From: Parabacteroides goldsteinii DSM 19448 = WAL 12034
Lineage (GTDB): Bacteria > Bacteroidota > Bacteroidia > Bacteroidales > Tannerellaceae
Assembly: GCF_000969835.1 (NCBI RefSeq)
Contig: NZ_KQ033913.1
Span: 185,714-249,713, forward strand
Length of the DNA stretch: 64,000 bases
Direction: 5' to 3'
Shown here: positions 1-7,935 of the stretch, one piece after another
How positions within the stretch are numbered: the stretch's first letter is position 1
How the letters are laid out: each line of letters opens with the position of its first letter
Program-made: the position numbers and the translations under genes
Notes under the pieces: generated by a model
The model's input: only the letters and a program-made list of their open reading frames with translations
The model's database searches: none
Told to the model about the DNA's origin: nothing

Positions 1-765
1 GGAAAAAATAGCGATACGGTTTTTACGCTGGAACCGTTTGATGAAGTGTATGTGCGTTTCTCACCGGGTTATCAGGAACAACAGGTGGTGAAGGTAAATG
101 GTGAGATTACCTTTTCCGGCGATTATGTATTGGCCGAAAAGAACTCCCGTTTGAGTGATATTATCGCCAAAGCCGGAGGGATAACTCCCGATGCCTATGT
201 AAAAGGGGCAAGCCTGAAACGCCAGTTGACAGAAGATGAGATGCGCCGCCTGGAAACTCTGTTGCAACTGAGTGCAAATAAGCAAAGCCGTGATTCGGTT
301 GCCTTGTCTTTGGAAAACATCAAAGACTATTCTGTGGGTATTGACCTGGAAAAAGCCTTGGCGAATCCGGGTAGTGCACATGATGTGGTGCTACGTGATG
401 GGGATGAACTTTATATTCCGCAATTCCAGAGCACAGTGAAGATAAATGGAGCCGTAACTTATCCGAACAGTGTGACTTATACCAATGGTATGTCTGTGGG
501 AGATTGCCTGTCGCAAGCCGGTGGTTATAATGATATTGCCCGTAAATATCCGATCGTAATCTATATGAATGGAAAAGTGGCAACGACAAAGAAAAGCTTT
601 ATCTTCTTCAAACGTTATCCGAAGGTAGAACCCGGATGTGAAATTGTCGTTCCGACCAAGACACAGCGTGATCGTAAGACCAGCCTGGCAGAAGTTCTGA
701 GCATAGCTAGTTCAACCACTTCGATGGCAGCCATGGTGACCTCTATCATCAACACACTGAAATAA
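1..765 (+). CDS. Polysaccharide export protein with SLBB domains (C-terminal part)
   Basis: The frame is open from base 1, so this is the 3' part of a gene that starts before the window; the first in-window start-like codon (GTG at 46) is not the real start. Two SLBB-type beta-grasp repeats are visible: one with VKVNGEITFSG followed by AGGITPDAY, and a second with VKINGAVTYPN followed by AGGYNDIARKYP. The extreme C-terminus is a short hydrophobic/Ser-Thr-rich stretch. Proteins of this kind are Wza-like outer-membrane or periplasmic exporters of capsule or exopolysaccharide. The Wzz-like gene begins about 40 bases downstream, so the two probably form the tail of one export operon. The family call is secure; which polysaccharide is exported cannot be told from here. 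Confidence 0.85.
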   Translation, partial: GKNSDTVFTLEPFDEVYVRFSPGYQEQQVVKVNGEITFSGDYVLAEKNSRLSDIIAKAGGITPDAYVKGASLKRQLTEDEMRRLETLLQLSANKQSRDSVALSLENIKDYSVGIDLEKALANPGSAHDVVLRDGDELYIPQFQSTVKINGAVTYPNSVTYTNGMSVGDCLSQAGGYNDIARKYPIVIYMNGKVATTKKSFIFFKRYPKVEPGCEIVVPTKTQRDRKTSLAEVLSIASSTTSMAAMVTSIINTLK

Positions 766-766
766 T

Positions 767-798
767 TATCAATTTTCAATCTTTAATTATCAATTAAC
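767..798. repeat. AT-rich AATTATCAATTTTCAATC-type repeat
   Basis: The gap between the SLBB and Wzz genes is filled with repeated CAATT/TAATT words. The same vocabulary appears between trpE and trpG (14296-14320) and inside trpF (11696-11784), suggesting copies of one dispersed Bacteroidales repeat. Confidence 0.5.
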
Positions 799-807
799 AA
801 GGTGGAT

Positions 808-1923
808 ATGATTCAAATGAACGCTCCTGATATGGATACAAACGAGCAGGAGATAGATTTAATAGAGTTGGCTAAACGGCTATGGGGGGAGCGTAAGTTC
901 TTGTTCAAATGCTGTGGAGTCGCGATAGTTGTGGGATTGGTGGTTGCTTTCAGCATACCGAAAGAATACAGTACGACAGTAAAGCTGGCGCCTGAAACGT
1001 CTGATCCGTCCAAGAAGATGGGAAATCTGGGTGGTCTGGCTGCTATGGCTGGTATAAACCTGGGTTCTTCGGCTGGTTCGGATGCCATCTCCCCGGACTT
1101 GTATCCGGATGTGGTACAAAGTATTCCGTTTCTGTTGGAGTTGTTTCCTGTGCAGGTAGAGAGTGAAAAAGGTGATTATTCGTCGACATTGTACGAATAT
1201 ATGGATGATCATCAGAAAAGTGCGTGGTGGAGTTATGTGATAAAGGCTCCTTTCAAATTACTTGGCTGGGTGAGGGGATTATTCTCAGAAGAAGAACTTT
1301 CCGGTGAGGGAGAATTAACATCTTTCCGATTAACCAGAGAACAGGATGGCGTAATACAAGGATTGCAGAAACGTATCTCTGCCTCCGTGGATAAAAAGAC
1401 ATTGGTAATAACAGTCTCTGTCCAGATGCAGGATCCTTTGATCTCTGCAAGCCTTACTCAGATAGTCGTGGAAAAGCTTCAGGGGTACATCACCAATTAC
1501 CGTACACAGAAGGCCAAGCAGGATCTTGAGTTTACAGAGAAGGTGTTTAGCGAAGCTCGTGAATCTTATTACAAGGCCCAACGTGCGTATGCCGCCTTTG
1601 AGGATGCGAATAAGAACATCATCTCTGCTAGTTACCGCACCGAGCAGGAGCGTCTGAAAAATGAAATGACACTGACCTTCAATGTTTACAATACGTTGGC
1701 TCAGAAACTGGAGCAGGACAAACTTCGTGTCCAGGAACAAACTCCGGTCTATACGGTGATCAGCCCGGCAACGGTGCCATTAAAGCCTGCTTCACCTAAA
1801 AAGTCACTGATACTTATCGGCTTTGTTTTTCTAGCTCTGTTCGGTGGTATCGGATATTTGTTTGTGAAGGATATGTTTGCGAAGAACAAACAGGTAGAGG
1901 AAGATTGTTTCTCTGTGGAATGA
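808..1923 (+). CDS. Chain-length determinant protein (Wzz/GumC-like)
   Basis: An inner-membrane polysaccharide co-polymerase with the classic two-TM layout. An N-terminal membrane helix lies at about residues 34-54 (VAIVVGLVVAFSIP), followed by a long periplasmic coiled-coil region, and a C-terminal helix (LILIGFVFLALFGGIGYLF) preceded by the Pro-rich motif PLKPASPKK. No Walker motifs follow, so it lacks the tyrosine-kinase domain of Wzc/BY-kinases. I chose ATG 808; an in-frame GTG at 802 would add two residues. It follows the SLBB exporter directly and ends just before a strong terminator, so it is the last gene of the locus. It sets the chain length of the exported glycan in known family members. 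Confidence 0.88.
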   Translation: MIQMNAPDMDTNEQEIDLIELAKRLWGERKFLFKCCGVAIVVGLVVAFSIPKEYSTTVKLAPETSDPSKKMGNLGGLAAMAGINLGSSAGSDAISPDLYPDVVQSIPFLLELFPVQVESEKGDYSSTLYEYMDDHQKSAWWSYVIKAPFKLLGWVRGLFSEEELSGEGELTSFRLTREQDGVIQGLQKRISASVDKKTLVITVSVQMQDPLISASLTQIVVEKLQGYITNYRTQKAKQDLEFTEKVFSEARESYYKAQRAYAAFEDANKNIISASYRTEQERLKNEMTLTFNVYNTLAQKLEQDKLRVQEQTPVYTVISPATVPLKPASPKKSLILIGFVFLALFGGIGYLFVKDMFAKNKQVEEDCFSVE

Positions 1924-1961
1924 AATAGAATATTTCTTATAATTCAAATTGTATAAAATAT

Positions 1962-1997
1962 AAGCCGGTAAGGGTAATCCTTGCTGGCTTTTTTTGT
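1962..1997 (+). terminator. Rho-independent terminator after the export operon
   Basis: A 12-bp stem (AAGCCGGTAAGG pairing with CCTTGCTGGCTT, two G-U pairs in RNA) around a 5-base loop, followed directly by a run of T. Confidence 0.9.
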
Positions 1998-2139
1998 GTT
2001 CATTTTTACGTTCATGCCGTTTATTTTGTAGTTAGCTGTGCAATTTAGGTTGTCTGCGGATAAAATTTGTTGTTTTCTGTTTTTTGGGGTATTTTTCTAC
2101 TCTGTAATAAAATATTATAATATTTAAAATGTTTGTTCT

Positions 2140-2838
2140 ATGAATGCTGAAAAACAATATAAGAGAGTATTTTCTAATGTGGTTCTCCCTGTTCGAAATG
2201 TGGAAAGAGTGAGTTTTGTGGATAACAGATCAGATTCTGTTACTCAGGCAAAGTTGATAACATTTATTCAGAAAAAGGGTAGTAATATAAAGCAAAGAAA
2301 AATAGACTATGGCAATGAAGTGAGTAATTTAAATTCAGAAATGAGTATTCCTGGTGGATGTAAATTGTATCATGCAACAAAAGATTCTAATAATGTTTAT
2401 TCAATTCTAGATAATGGTGTTGATGTTAGACGTTCTCTTTCAACACAACTAGGAAAAGGTTTTTATACAACATGGTTTCAATATGCTGATAATAAATATG
2501 GCTCTTTTGTTTTACGGTATACAGTTACGCAAAAAATGAATGGACAACAAGTTTATTCCCATAGTATAAAAGATGCAAATGCGAAAGAAATGAGAGATAA
2601 TCAAAATTATAAAGAAGTGTGGGATGTTCAGAATGATTTTTTATACACACCAGAACTTGATATTACCATAGATGGACAGGATATTCCACATCAAGTAAAA
2701 ATAACAGAAAGCGGTGTATCTAAAATACAACTTGAATCAATTCTTGTTGATAAAGATGTTTATACAATAGAACAGTTTCGGGAAAAATATAAACCGAGAC
2801 CAAAGATCGATTTATCGGCAATAAAAAGACGAAAATAA
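2140..2838 (+). CDS. Orphan ADP-ribosyltransferase-like protein with FVDNR-type leader
   Basis: 232 residues. The N-terminus contains SFVDNRSDSVTQAKL (about residues 27-41), a close match to the 'FxDNRPEAxAQRKL' motif that I associate with Bacteroidota/cyanobacterial DUF4157-type and contractile-injection-system cargo proteins (recalled, not searched). The next region has KLYHATKDSNN (about 83-93) and LGKGFYTTWFQYAD (about 106-119), resembling the His and Tyr strands of H-Y-E ADP-ribosyltransferases such as DUF3990/PARP-like toxins. A later IQLESILV could carry the Glu. No signal peptide or membrane helix is seen. Sampled 60-base lines have 25-27% G+C against 43% in a line of fabG, suggesting acquisition by transfer. 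It stands alone between two terminators with no immunity partner or delivery genes. ART activity is an inference from motif order; a non-catalytic remnant is possible. Confidence 0.6.
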   Translation: MNAEKQYKRVFSNVVLPVRNVERVSFVDNRSDSVTQAKLITFIQKKGSNIKQRKIDYGNEVSNLNSEMSIPGGCKLYHATKDSNNVYSILDNGVDVRRSLSTQLGKGFYTTWFQYADNKYGSFVLRYTVTQKMNGQQVYSHSIKDANAKEMRDNQNYKEVWDVQNDFLYTPELDITIDGQDIPHQVKITESGVSKIQLESILVDKDVYTIEQFREKYKPRPKIDLSAIKRRK

Positions 2839-2873
2839 TCATTATATTCTCTTTTTGTGTAGAAAGCATAAAT

Positions 2874-2909
2874 AAAAAAGTGATGCACACTAATGTACGT
2901 CACTTTTTT
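2874..2909. terminator. Bidirectional terminator between the ART-like gene and tRNA-fMet
   Basis: Inverted repeat AAAAAAGTGA/TCACTTTTTT with further pairing inside. A run of A on one side and T on the other lets it serve the rightward ART-like gene and the leftward tRNA. Confidence 0.8.
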
Positions 2910-2914
2910 ATTAG

Positions 2915-2986
<72 letters not shown>

Positions 2987-3017
2987 ATATAGTTGCTATC
3001 ATTCCTGATTGCGAGTG

Positions 3018-3025
3018 CAAAGGTA
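3018..3025 (-). promoter_or_regulatory. -7 box for tRNA-fMet copy 1
   Basis: TACCTTTG on the minus strand matches TAnnTTTG and lies about 30 bases upstream of the tRNA. The same box with the same flank (GAGTGCAAAGGTA on the plus strand) precedes copy 2. Confidence 0.65.
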
Positions 3026-3110
3026 TGAATTATTTCTTACAATCCAAATTATTTTACAAAAAGTTTTTGTCTTTCTGTTGAAAGCCGGGGAGTAAGGCTT
3101 CTTTTAGTAA

Positions 3111-3158
3111 CAAAATGACACATCTACCGGATTGAATGTAAGGCAGATGTGTCATTTG
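3111..3158 (-). terminator. Terminator after cbpM
   Basis: A long inverted repeat (ATGACACATCTACC at the left, GGCAGATGTGTCAT at the right) lies just downstream of the leftward cbpA-cbpM pair, followed on the minus strand by TTTTG. Confidence 0.75.
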
Positions 3159-3162
3159 GGTT

Positions 3163-3477
3163 TTATAATTCATTTTCTTCAAAATCTTTTGCTTCATATA
3201 CCCGCAACCTCTTTTTCAGATGTCCGATTTGCTGTTGCATGGATTTGACACGATTCAGCAGATGGTGGATGGCATCGATTCCTTCGAAATTGATTGAGAG
3301 GTCGTAATACATACGTGTATATCTTTCGATATCGTGTAATTGCTCCGCCTGTAAATACTTTTCGCCTTCGATGATACGGATTTCAATGAGTCCGCCTTCT
3401 TCCAGCCTGAAGATGAAAGAAGGTTCTATATGACATATCCGGCAATATTCGTTGACTATAATTAAATCTGTTTGCAT
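3163..3477 (-). CDS. CbpM-like chaperone modulator (MerR-like helix)
   Basis: 104 residues. CbpM proteins bind the J domain of CbpA and restrain its co-chaperone and DNA-binding activity. The sequence has the family layout: a MerR-like N-terminal part (EYCRICHIEPSFIFRLEEGGLIEI), a central helix with YTRMYYDLSINFEGIDAIHHLL, and a C-terminal coiled-coil with QQQIGHLKKRL. The start lies 12 bases downstream of the stop of the cbpA-like gene on the same strand, the normal cbpA-cbpM operon order. A terminator follows immediately. The assignment rests on both sequence and neighbour. Confidence 0.82.
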   Translation of the reverse strand: MQTDLIIVNEYCRICHIEPSFIFRLEEGGLIEIRIIEGEKYLQAEQLHDIERYTRMYYDLSINFEGIDAIHHLLNRVKSMQQQIGHLKKRLRVYEAKDFEENEL

Positions 3478-3489
3478 AGTACTCGTGTT

Positions 3490-4413
3490 TTATTGATTAA
3501 GACTCTGTATTTCGCGGAACAACTCTTTTTGTTTATCCGTCAGATTAGTCGGTATCTCGATGGAGTAGGTGACGATGAGGTCACCGAACTGCCCGTCTTT
3601 TTTATAGACAGGGAAACCTTTGCCTTTCAGGCGGACTTTGCTGTTGTTCTGCGTTCCGGCAGCCACTTTCAGTTTTACCTTGCCGTCCATTGTTTCTACG
3701 ATTTGTTCGCCACCCAGTATGGCGGTGTAGAGGTTCAACGGGGCGGTTATATATAAATCGTCGCCAACCCGTTTGAAACGGCTGTCTTCTGCTATGCTGA
3801 ATGTGATGTACAGATCGCCGGCAGGTCCGCCGTTTACGCCCGGACCGCCCTGGCCTTTCAGCTTGATGGTCTGTCCGTCTGCGATACCGGCTGGTACGGT
3901 TATACGCAGATTCTTGCCGTTGACGGTAATAACCTGTTTGTGCGTTTTGGCTGCATCTGCCAAAGAGACATGCAATTCTGCATTATAGTCCTGGCCGCGA
4001 AAAGCGTGGTTGCCTCTGCCGCGACCTCCGCCTCCGAACATGGATTCGAAGAAGTCGGAGAAGCCGCTGCCGTCGTCTGAGGCACTCCATTGGGCACCCC
4101 CGCCGTTGCTGCCTCCAAAGCCGCTAAAACCACCGAAGCCGCCCTGATACTGTCCGTATTGGTTCTGCTGAGCTTCGAACTGGTCGGCATGTTTCCAGTT
4201 TTCACCGTATTGGTCGTATTTCTTCCGTTTTTCCGGGTCGCTCAGTACTTCATTGGCTTCGTTGATTTCCTGGAATTTCCGGTGAGCATCCGGGTCGTTC
4301 GGATTCAGGTCCGGATGATATTTACGGGCCAGCTTCTTGTACGCTTTTTTAATGTCGTCCTGTGAAGCGCCTTTGTTCACCCCTAGAATGTTGTAATAGT
4401 CTATATAAGCCAT
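3490..4413 (-). CDS. cbpA: CbpA-type J-domain co-chaperone
   Basis: 307 residues. A J domain occupies residues 1-70 with the DnaK-stimulating HPD at 33-35. A Gly/Phe-rich linker follows (about 85-135, repeated GGF/GFG), then the two C-terminal beta-sandwich substrate-binding domains (about 140-300). The four CxxCxGxG zinc motifs of DnaJ are absent, which separates it from type I DnaJ and fits CbpA. It recruits and stimulates DnaK in known members. It is transcribed leftward, with cbpM 12 bases downstream. The pair is sandwiched between two initiator tRNA genes pointing the same way. Confidence 0.9.
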   Translation of the reverse strand: MAYIDYYNILGVNKGASQDDIKKAYKKLARKYHPDLNPNDPDAHRKFQEINEANEVLSDPEKRKKYDQYGENWKHADQFEAQQNQYGQYQGGFGGFSGFGGSNGGGAQWSASDDGSGFSDFFESMFGGGGRGRGNHAFRGQDYNAELHVSLADAAKTHKQVITVNGKNLRITVPAGIADGQTIKLKGQGGPGVNGGPAGDLYITFSIAEDSRFKRVGDDLYITAPLNLYTAILGGEQIVETMDGKVKLKVAAGTQNNSKVRLKGKGFPVYKKDGQFGDLIVTYSIEIPTNLTDKQKELFREIQSLNQ

Positions 4414-4530
4414 ATTATTATATTGTTAAGTCTTTTTGTCGGTTGATATCCATACATCTACATTACAATAAACATGCCGGGGCGGAAATTGACGGCTTAA
4501 ATTTGGCTAATAAAGCTTAGGAAAGATAAA

Positions 4531-4567
4531 AACGAAAAAGGCCTCCAGTGAATACTGAAAGCCTTTA
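4531..4567 (-). terminator. Terminator after tRNA-fMet copy 2
   Basis: On the minus strand AAAGGCTTTCAGT pairs with ACTGGAGGCCTTT over 13 bp (two G-U) around ATTC and is followed by TTCGTTTTTATC. Confidence 0.85.
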
Positions 4568-4572
4568 GATAG

Positions 4573-4644
<72 letters not shown>

Positions 4645-4677
4645 ATATAGTTTACAATCATTTCGTGATTGCGAGTG

Positions 4678-4685
4678 CAAAGGTA
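4678..4685 (-). promoter_or_regulatory. -7 box for tRNA-fMet copy 2
   Basis: TACCTTTG on the minus strand, about 34 bases upstream of the tRNA, in a flank nearly identical to that of copy 1. Confidence 0.65.
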
Positions 4686-4783
4686 GGGATTTTCTCTTAT
4701 AAAACAAATTTATTGCAAGTTTTTTTTAATATACTTGGTAGAACCAATCTTTTTTAGGTACTTTGCGCACAGTTTTAATCAAA

Positions 4784-5389
4784 ATGTGCAATACAATGCC
4801 GATGACAGTTTCTAAAACACGCGAAATGTTGGTGGATGTGGCCAGGCAATTGTTTGCCCGCATGGGGGTTGATAATACGACAATGAACGATATTGCACAG
4901 GCTTCCCGGAAAGGCAGACGTACGTTATATACGTATTTCAAGAGCAAAAATGAGATTTATCTGGCTGTGGTGGAATCGGAGCTGGACCAGTTATACAAGA
5001 TGCTGCTTGATGTTGCCGGAAAGGATTTGCCAGCTGATGAGAAGTTGATGACATTCATCTATGCCAGATTGGATGCTATCAAAGCGCTCGTATTTCGTAA
5101 TGGTACGCTGAAAGCTAACTTTTTCCGTGATATATGGCGCGTAGAGAAGGTTCGTAAGAACTTTGACATACGTGAGACAGAATTATTGAAGGGAATATTG
5201 GATGCCGGAGTGAAGGAAGGAATCTTTGCAATGCCTGATACAGAAATAACAGCAGTGGTGCTACATCATGCCTTAAAGGGATTGGAAGTTCCTTATATAA
5301 GGGGTATTATGGGAGATAATATCAGCCAGCGGATTAAGCGGAGAGATAATGTAATGAATTTAATATTCAACGGAATAAAGATAAAGTAA
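4784..5389 (+). CDS. TetR/AcrR-family transcriptional regulator
   Basis: About 201 residues. The N-terminal helix-turn-helix is typical: TREMLVDVARQLFARMGVDNTTMNDIAQASRKGRRTLYTYFKSK (written here as the TetR_N signature span; key parts GV.NTTMNDIA and TLYTYFKSK). The C-terminal part is helical and ligand-binding in the family. The frame opens at a TTG (4763), but ATG codons at 4784, 4796 and 4802 are better starts; I use 4784, while 4802 (MTVSKTREM) is almost as likely. The KAS III-like gene starts 7 bases after the stop, so this regulator probably controls the lipid-type genes that follow. Its ligand is unknown. Confidence 0.87.
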   Translation: MCNTMPMTVSKTREMLVDVARQLFARMGVDNTTMNDIAQASRKGRRTLYTYFKSKNEIYLAVVESELDQLYKMLLDVAGKDLPADEKLMTFIYARLDAIKALVFRNGTLKANFFRDIWRVEKVRKNFDIRETELLKGILDAGVKEGIFAMPDTEITAVVLHHALKGLEVPYIRGIMGDNISQRIKRRDNVMNLIFNGIKIK

Positions 5390-5396
5390 ACCAGAG

Positions 5397-6341
5397 ATGT
5401 TTATTAATGCAACAGGGTTTTATGTGCCTGAAGAGCGGGTGCACAACCAACATTTTTTGGAATTAAACGGGTTGACAAGTGAATGGATTGAACAACGTAC
5501 GGGTATTAAAACCCGGTCCAAAGCCAAACCGGAAGAGACAATTTGTACCATGGGAATGGACGCCGTACGTAACGCACTGCCAAAATTGCCGTATGACATT
5601 ACGGAAGTTGATTTGATTATCTCAGCATCCTATTCTCCGTACGATACAGTTGCTACCGCAGCCCATTATACGCAGCGTGAGTTTAATATTACAAATGCGA
5701 AAGCGTTGTATTTATCATCTGCCTGTTCCTCTTTTTTAAATGCGCTGGAAGTTGTGGAAGGTTATTTTGCTATGGGAAAGGCTACAAAGGCTTTAATCCT
5801 TTCAGCAGATAAAAATTCCGCTTATTATAATGAAACAGATCCGAAAGCCGGTCACCTCTGGGGTGATGCCGCTGCGGCGTTCTTTATTTCAAAGGAACGT
5901 GTGACAGAGAAAGATCCGCATATCATTGAAATATTTACACAGGGGCTGGGCCATCTGGGGAAAGGTCCTGAAGGTGTGCAGTTGCGTCCTCGTGACGGTG
6001 GTATCCAGATGCCGGAAGGCCGCGACGTGTTTATCCAGGCTTGTACCTACATGCCTAAAAATGCGGTCTATCTGTTGGAGAAGAACGGATTTGCGTTGGA
6101 TGACCTGACTTATTTCATCGGTCACCAGGCGAATATGCGTATCATGTCGAACATTGCCAAGCAACTGAATTTGCCGGAAGAAAAGTTCTTGCATAATATC
6201 GAAGAACTGGGTAATACCGGTTCGGTTAGTTCGGCTTTGGTGTATGCACAGAATGACCATACATTCAAGAAAGGCGACCTGGTTTGTCTGACCGTCTTCG
6301 GCGGCGGATATTCGGCGGGTGCTTGTCTGATACAGTGTTAA
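5397..6341 (+). CDS. 3-oxoacyl-ACP synthase III-like (FabH-like) condensing enzyme
   Basis: 314 residues with the full KAS III catalytic triad: Cys110 in SSACSSF, His243 in IGHQANMR, Asn273 in LGNTGSVSSA. Such enzymes condense an acyl-CoA with malonyl-ACP to start a fatty acid or a related acyl chain. The position between a TetR regulator and a FabG-type reductase supports a role in acyl-chain synthesis. The context (no fabD, acpP or plsX nearby) leaves open that this is a second, specialised KAS III rather than the housekeeping FabH. The substrate cannot be told from sequence. Confidence 0.85.
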   Translation: MFINATGFYVPEERVHNQHFLELNGLTSEWIEQRTGIKTRSKAKPEETICTMGMDAVRNALPKLPYDITEVDLIISASYSPYDTVATAAHYTQREFNITNAKALYLSSACSSFLNALEVVEGYFAMGKATKALILSADKNSAYYNETDPKAGHLWGDAAAAFFISKERVTEKDPHIIEIFTQGLGHLGKGPEGVQLRPRDGGIQMPEGRDVFIQACTYMPKNAVYLLEKNGFALDDLTYFIGHQANMRIMSNIAKQLNLPEEKFLHNIEELGNTGSVSSALVYAQNDHTFKKGDLVCLTVFGGGYSAGACLIQC

Positions 6342-6363
6342 TATAAACGTAAATAGAAATATT

Positions 6364-7110
6364 ATGAAATTATTAGAAGGAAAAGTTGCCATTGTAACCG
6401 GTGCTGCACGCGGTATCGGTAAGGCTATCGCTTTAAAGTTTGCCGCTGAAGGTGCAAATATCGCATTTACAGACCTGGTTATCGACGAGAACGGTGAAGC
6501 TACACAGAAAGAAATCGAAGCTTTAGGCGTTAAAGCAAAAGGATATGCTTCTAATGCAGCCAACTTTGAAGAGACTCATAATGTAGTGGCGGAAATCGTG
6601 AAAGACTTCGGTCGTATCGATATTCTGGTTAACAATGCCGGTATCACGAAAGACGGTCTGATGATGCGTATGAGTGAAGGCCAGTGGGATGCTGTCCTGA
6701 CTGTGAACCTGAAATCGGCTTTCAACTTCATCCATGCTTGTACTCCGGTCATGATGAAACAGCGTGCAGGTAACATTATCAATATGTCTTCTGTCGTAGG
6801 TGTTCACGGGAATGCCGGTCAGAGCAACTATTCGGCTTCAAAAGCCGGTATGATCGGTTTGGCTAAATCAGTGGCTCAGGAACTGGGTTCACGCGGTATC
6901 CGTGCCAATGCAATCGCTCCTGGTTTTATCATTACCGATATGACTGCGAAATTGCCGGAAGAAGTAAGAGAAGAATGGAACAAGAAGATTCCTTTGCGCC
7001 GCGGCGGTACTACTGAAGATGTGGCAAATGTAGCTACATTCCTGGCATCAGATTTGTCTGCTTATGTATCCGGACAGGTGATTCAGGTAGACGGCGGTAT
7101 GAATATGTAA
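6364..7110 (+). CDS. fabG: 3-oxoacyl-ACP reductase (FabG-type SDR)
   Basis: 248 residues, the normal size. The NADPH-binding TGAARGIG lies at 12-19, NNAG at 90-93, and the catalytic Ser143, Tyr156 and Lys160 in the SNYSASKAG context. The C-terminus VSGQVIQVDGGMNM is the usual FabG ending. It reduces 3-oxoacyl-ACP to 3-hydroxyacyl-ACP. It follows the KAS III-like gene by 22 bases, and the next gene starts 1 base after its stop, so it sits in the middle of a rightward operon. Whether this is the only FabG of the cell is not visible. Confidence 0.9.
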   Translation: MKLLEGKVAIVTGAARGIGKAIALKFAAEGANIAFTDLVIDENGEATQKEIEALGVKAKGYASNAANFEETHNVVAEIVKDFGRIDILVNNAGITKDGLMMRMSEGQWDAVLTVNLKSAFNFIHACTPVMMKQRAGNIINMSSVVGVHGNAGQSNYSASKAGMIGLAKSVAQELGSRGIRANAIAPGFIITDMTAKLPEEVREEWNKKIPLRRGGTTEDVANVATFLASDLSAYVSGQVIQVDGGMNM

Positions 7111-7111
7111 T

Positions 7112-7786
7112 ATGGAAGTTATCTACGAAGACAATCATATCATCGCGGTAAATAAAACATGCCGTGAGATTGTACAAGGAGATAAAACCGGTGATACTCC
7201 TCTTTCGGAAATGCTCAAGGCGTGGCTGAAAGAGAAGTATTGCAAGCCGGGAAATGTGTATGTCGGTGTTACCCACCGGCTGGACCGTCCGGTGAGTGGT
7301 GTAGTCCTGTTTGCCAAGACCAGTAAAGCTTTGCCCCGCCTGAACGAGATGTTCCGGGTAGGAGAGGTGAAGAAAACCTATTGGGCCATTGTCAAGAACT
7401 GTCCGCCGGCTGAAGAAGGCGAACTGGTGAACTGGCTGGTCCGTAACGAGAAACAAAACAAGAGTTACGCTTACGATACCGAACGTCCGGATTCAAAGAA
7501 AGCGATTCTTCATTATAAGGTGATTGCGCATTCGGATAATTATTTCTTATTGGAAATAGACCTGAAAACCGGCCGGCATCATCAGATACGCTGCCAGTTG
7601 GCAAAGATGGGGTGTCCGATTAAAGGAGACCTGAAATATGGTGCCGAGCGTTCGAATAAAGATGGTGGTATCAGTCTCCATTCCCGGAGTGCCGAGTTTA
7701 TCCATCCGGTATCCAAAGAATTGATAAAGATTGTAGCCCCTGTCCCTGACGATAATTTATGGAAAGGTATTTCAGAGGGCCTCTAA
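7112..7786 (+). CDS. RluA-family pseudouridine synthase
   Basis: 224 residues. The catalytic Asp58 sits in the family motif HRLDRPVSGVVLFAKT. Later motifs include KTGRHHQIRCQLA and the C-terminal SLHSRSAEFIHPVSKE. It isomerises uridine to pseudouridine in rRNA or tRNA. The protein lacks an N-terminal S4 domain, so it belongs to the short RluA/TruC-like group. The start follows the fabG stop by one base. The 3' end overlaps by 15 bases the end of a transporter relic on the other strand. Confidence 0.88.
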   Translation: MEVIYEDNHIIAVNKTCREIVQGDKTGDTPLSEMLKAWLKEKYCKPGNVYVGVTHRLDRPVSGVVLFAKTSKALPRLNEMFRVGEVKKTYWAIVKNCPPAEEGELVNWLVRNEKQNKSYAYDTERPDSKKAILHYKVIAHSDNYFLLEIDLKTGRHHQIRCQLAKMGCPIKGDLKYGAERSNKDGGISLHSRSAEFIHPVSKELIKIVAPVPDDNLWKGISEGL

Positions 7787-7933
7787 CTGGGCCCTCGATT
7801 TACTTTGTGTTACGATATAAACGCCGGTAAATACCAATGCTACGGCAATCCCTTTCATCACTCCAAAAGTATCCATCCCCCAAAGTACGGCAATCAGTGA
7901 CGCAACGATTGGTTGTACGTAATTATCATACAT
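7772..7933 (-). pseudogene. C-terminal relic of an EamA/DMT-type transporter
   Basis: The minus strand encodes 53 residues that begin MYDNYVQPIVASLIAVLWG and continue GMDTFGVMKGIAVALVF and a TQSKSRAQ tail. This is the characteristic last part of Bacteroidales EamA drug/metabolite transporters, which are normally about 300 residues. The rest of the gene is missing: the frame enters the 3' end of the aldolase gene only two bases away. The ATG at 7931-7933 is most likely an internal Met of the old gene. It looks like the product of a deletion that joined the aldolase 3' end to the transporter tail. No function is expected. Confidence 0.75.
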
Positions 7934-7935
7934 GT

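Noticed and set aside
7774..7797. GAGGGCC/GGCCCTC hairpin as a terminator for the pseudouridine synthase gene
   Set aside because: The stem is only 7 bp and no clear T-run follows; too weak to list as a feature.
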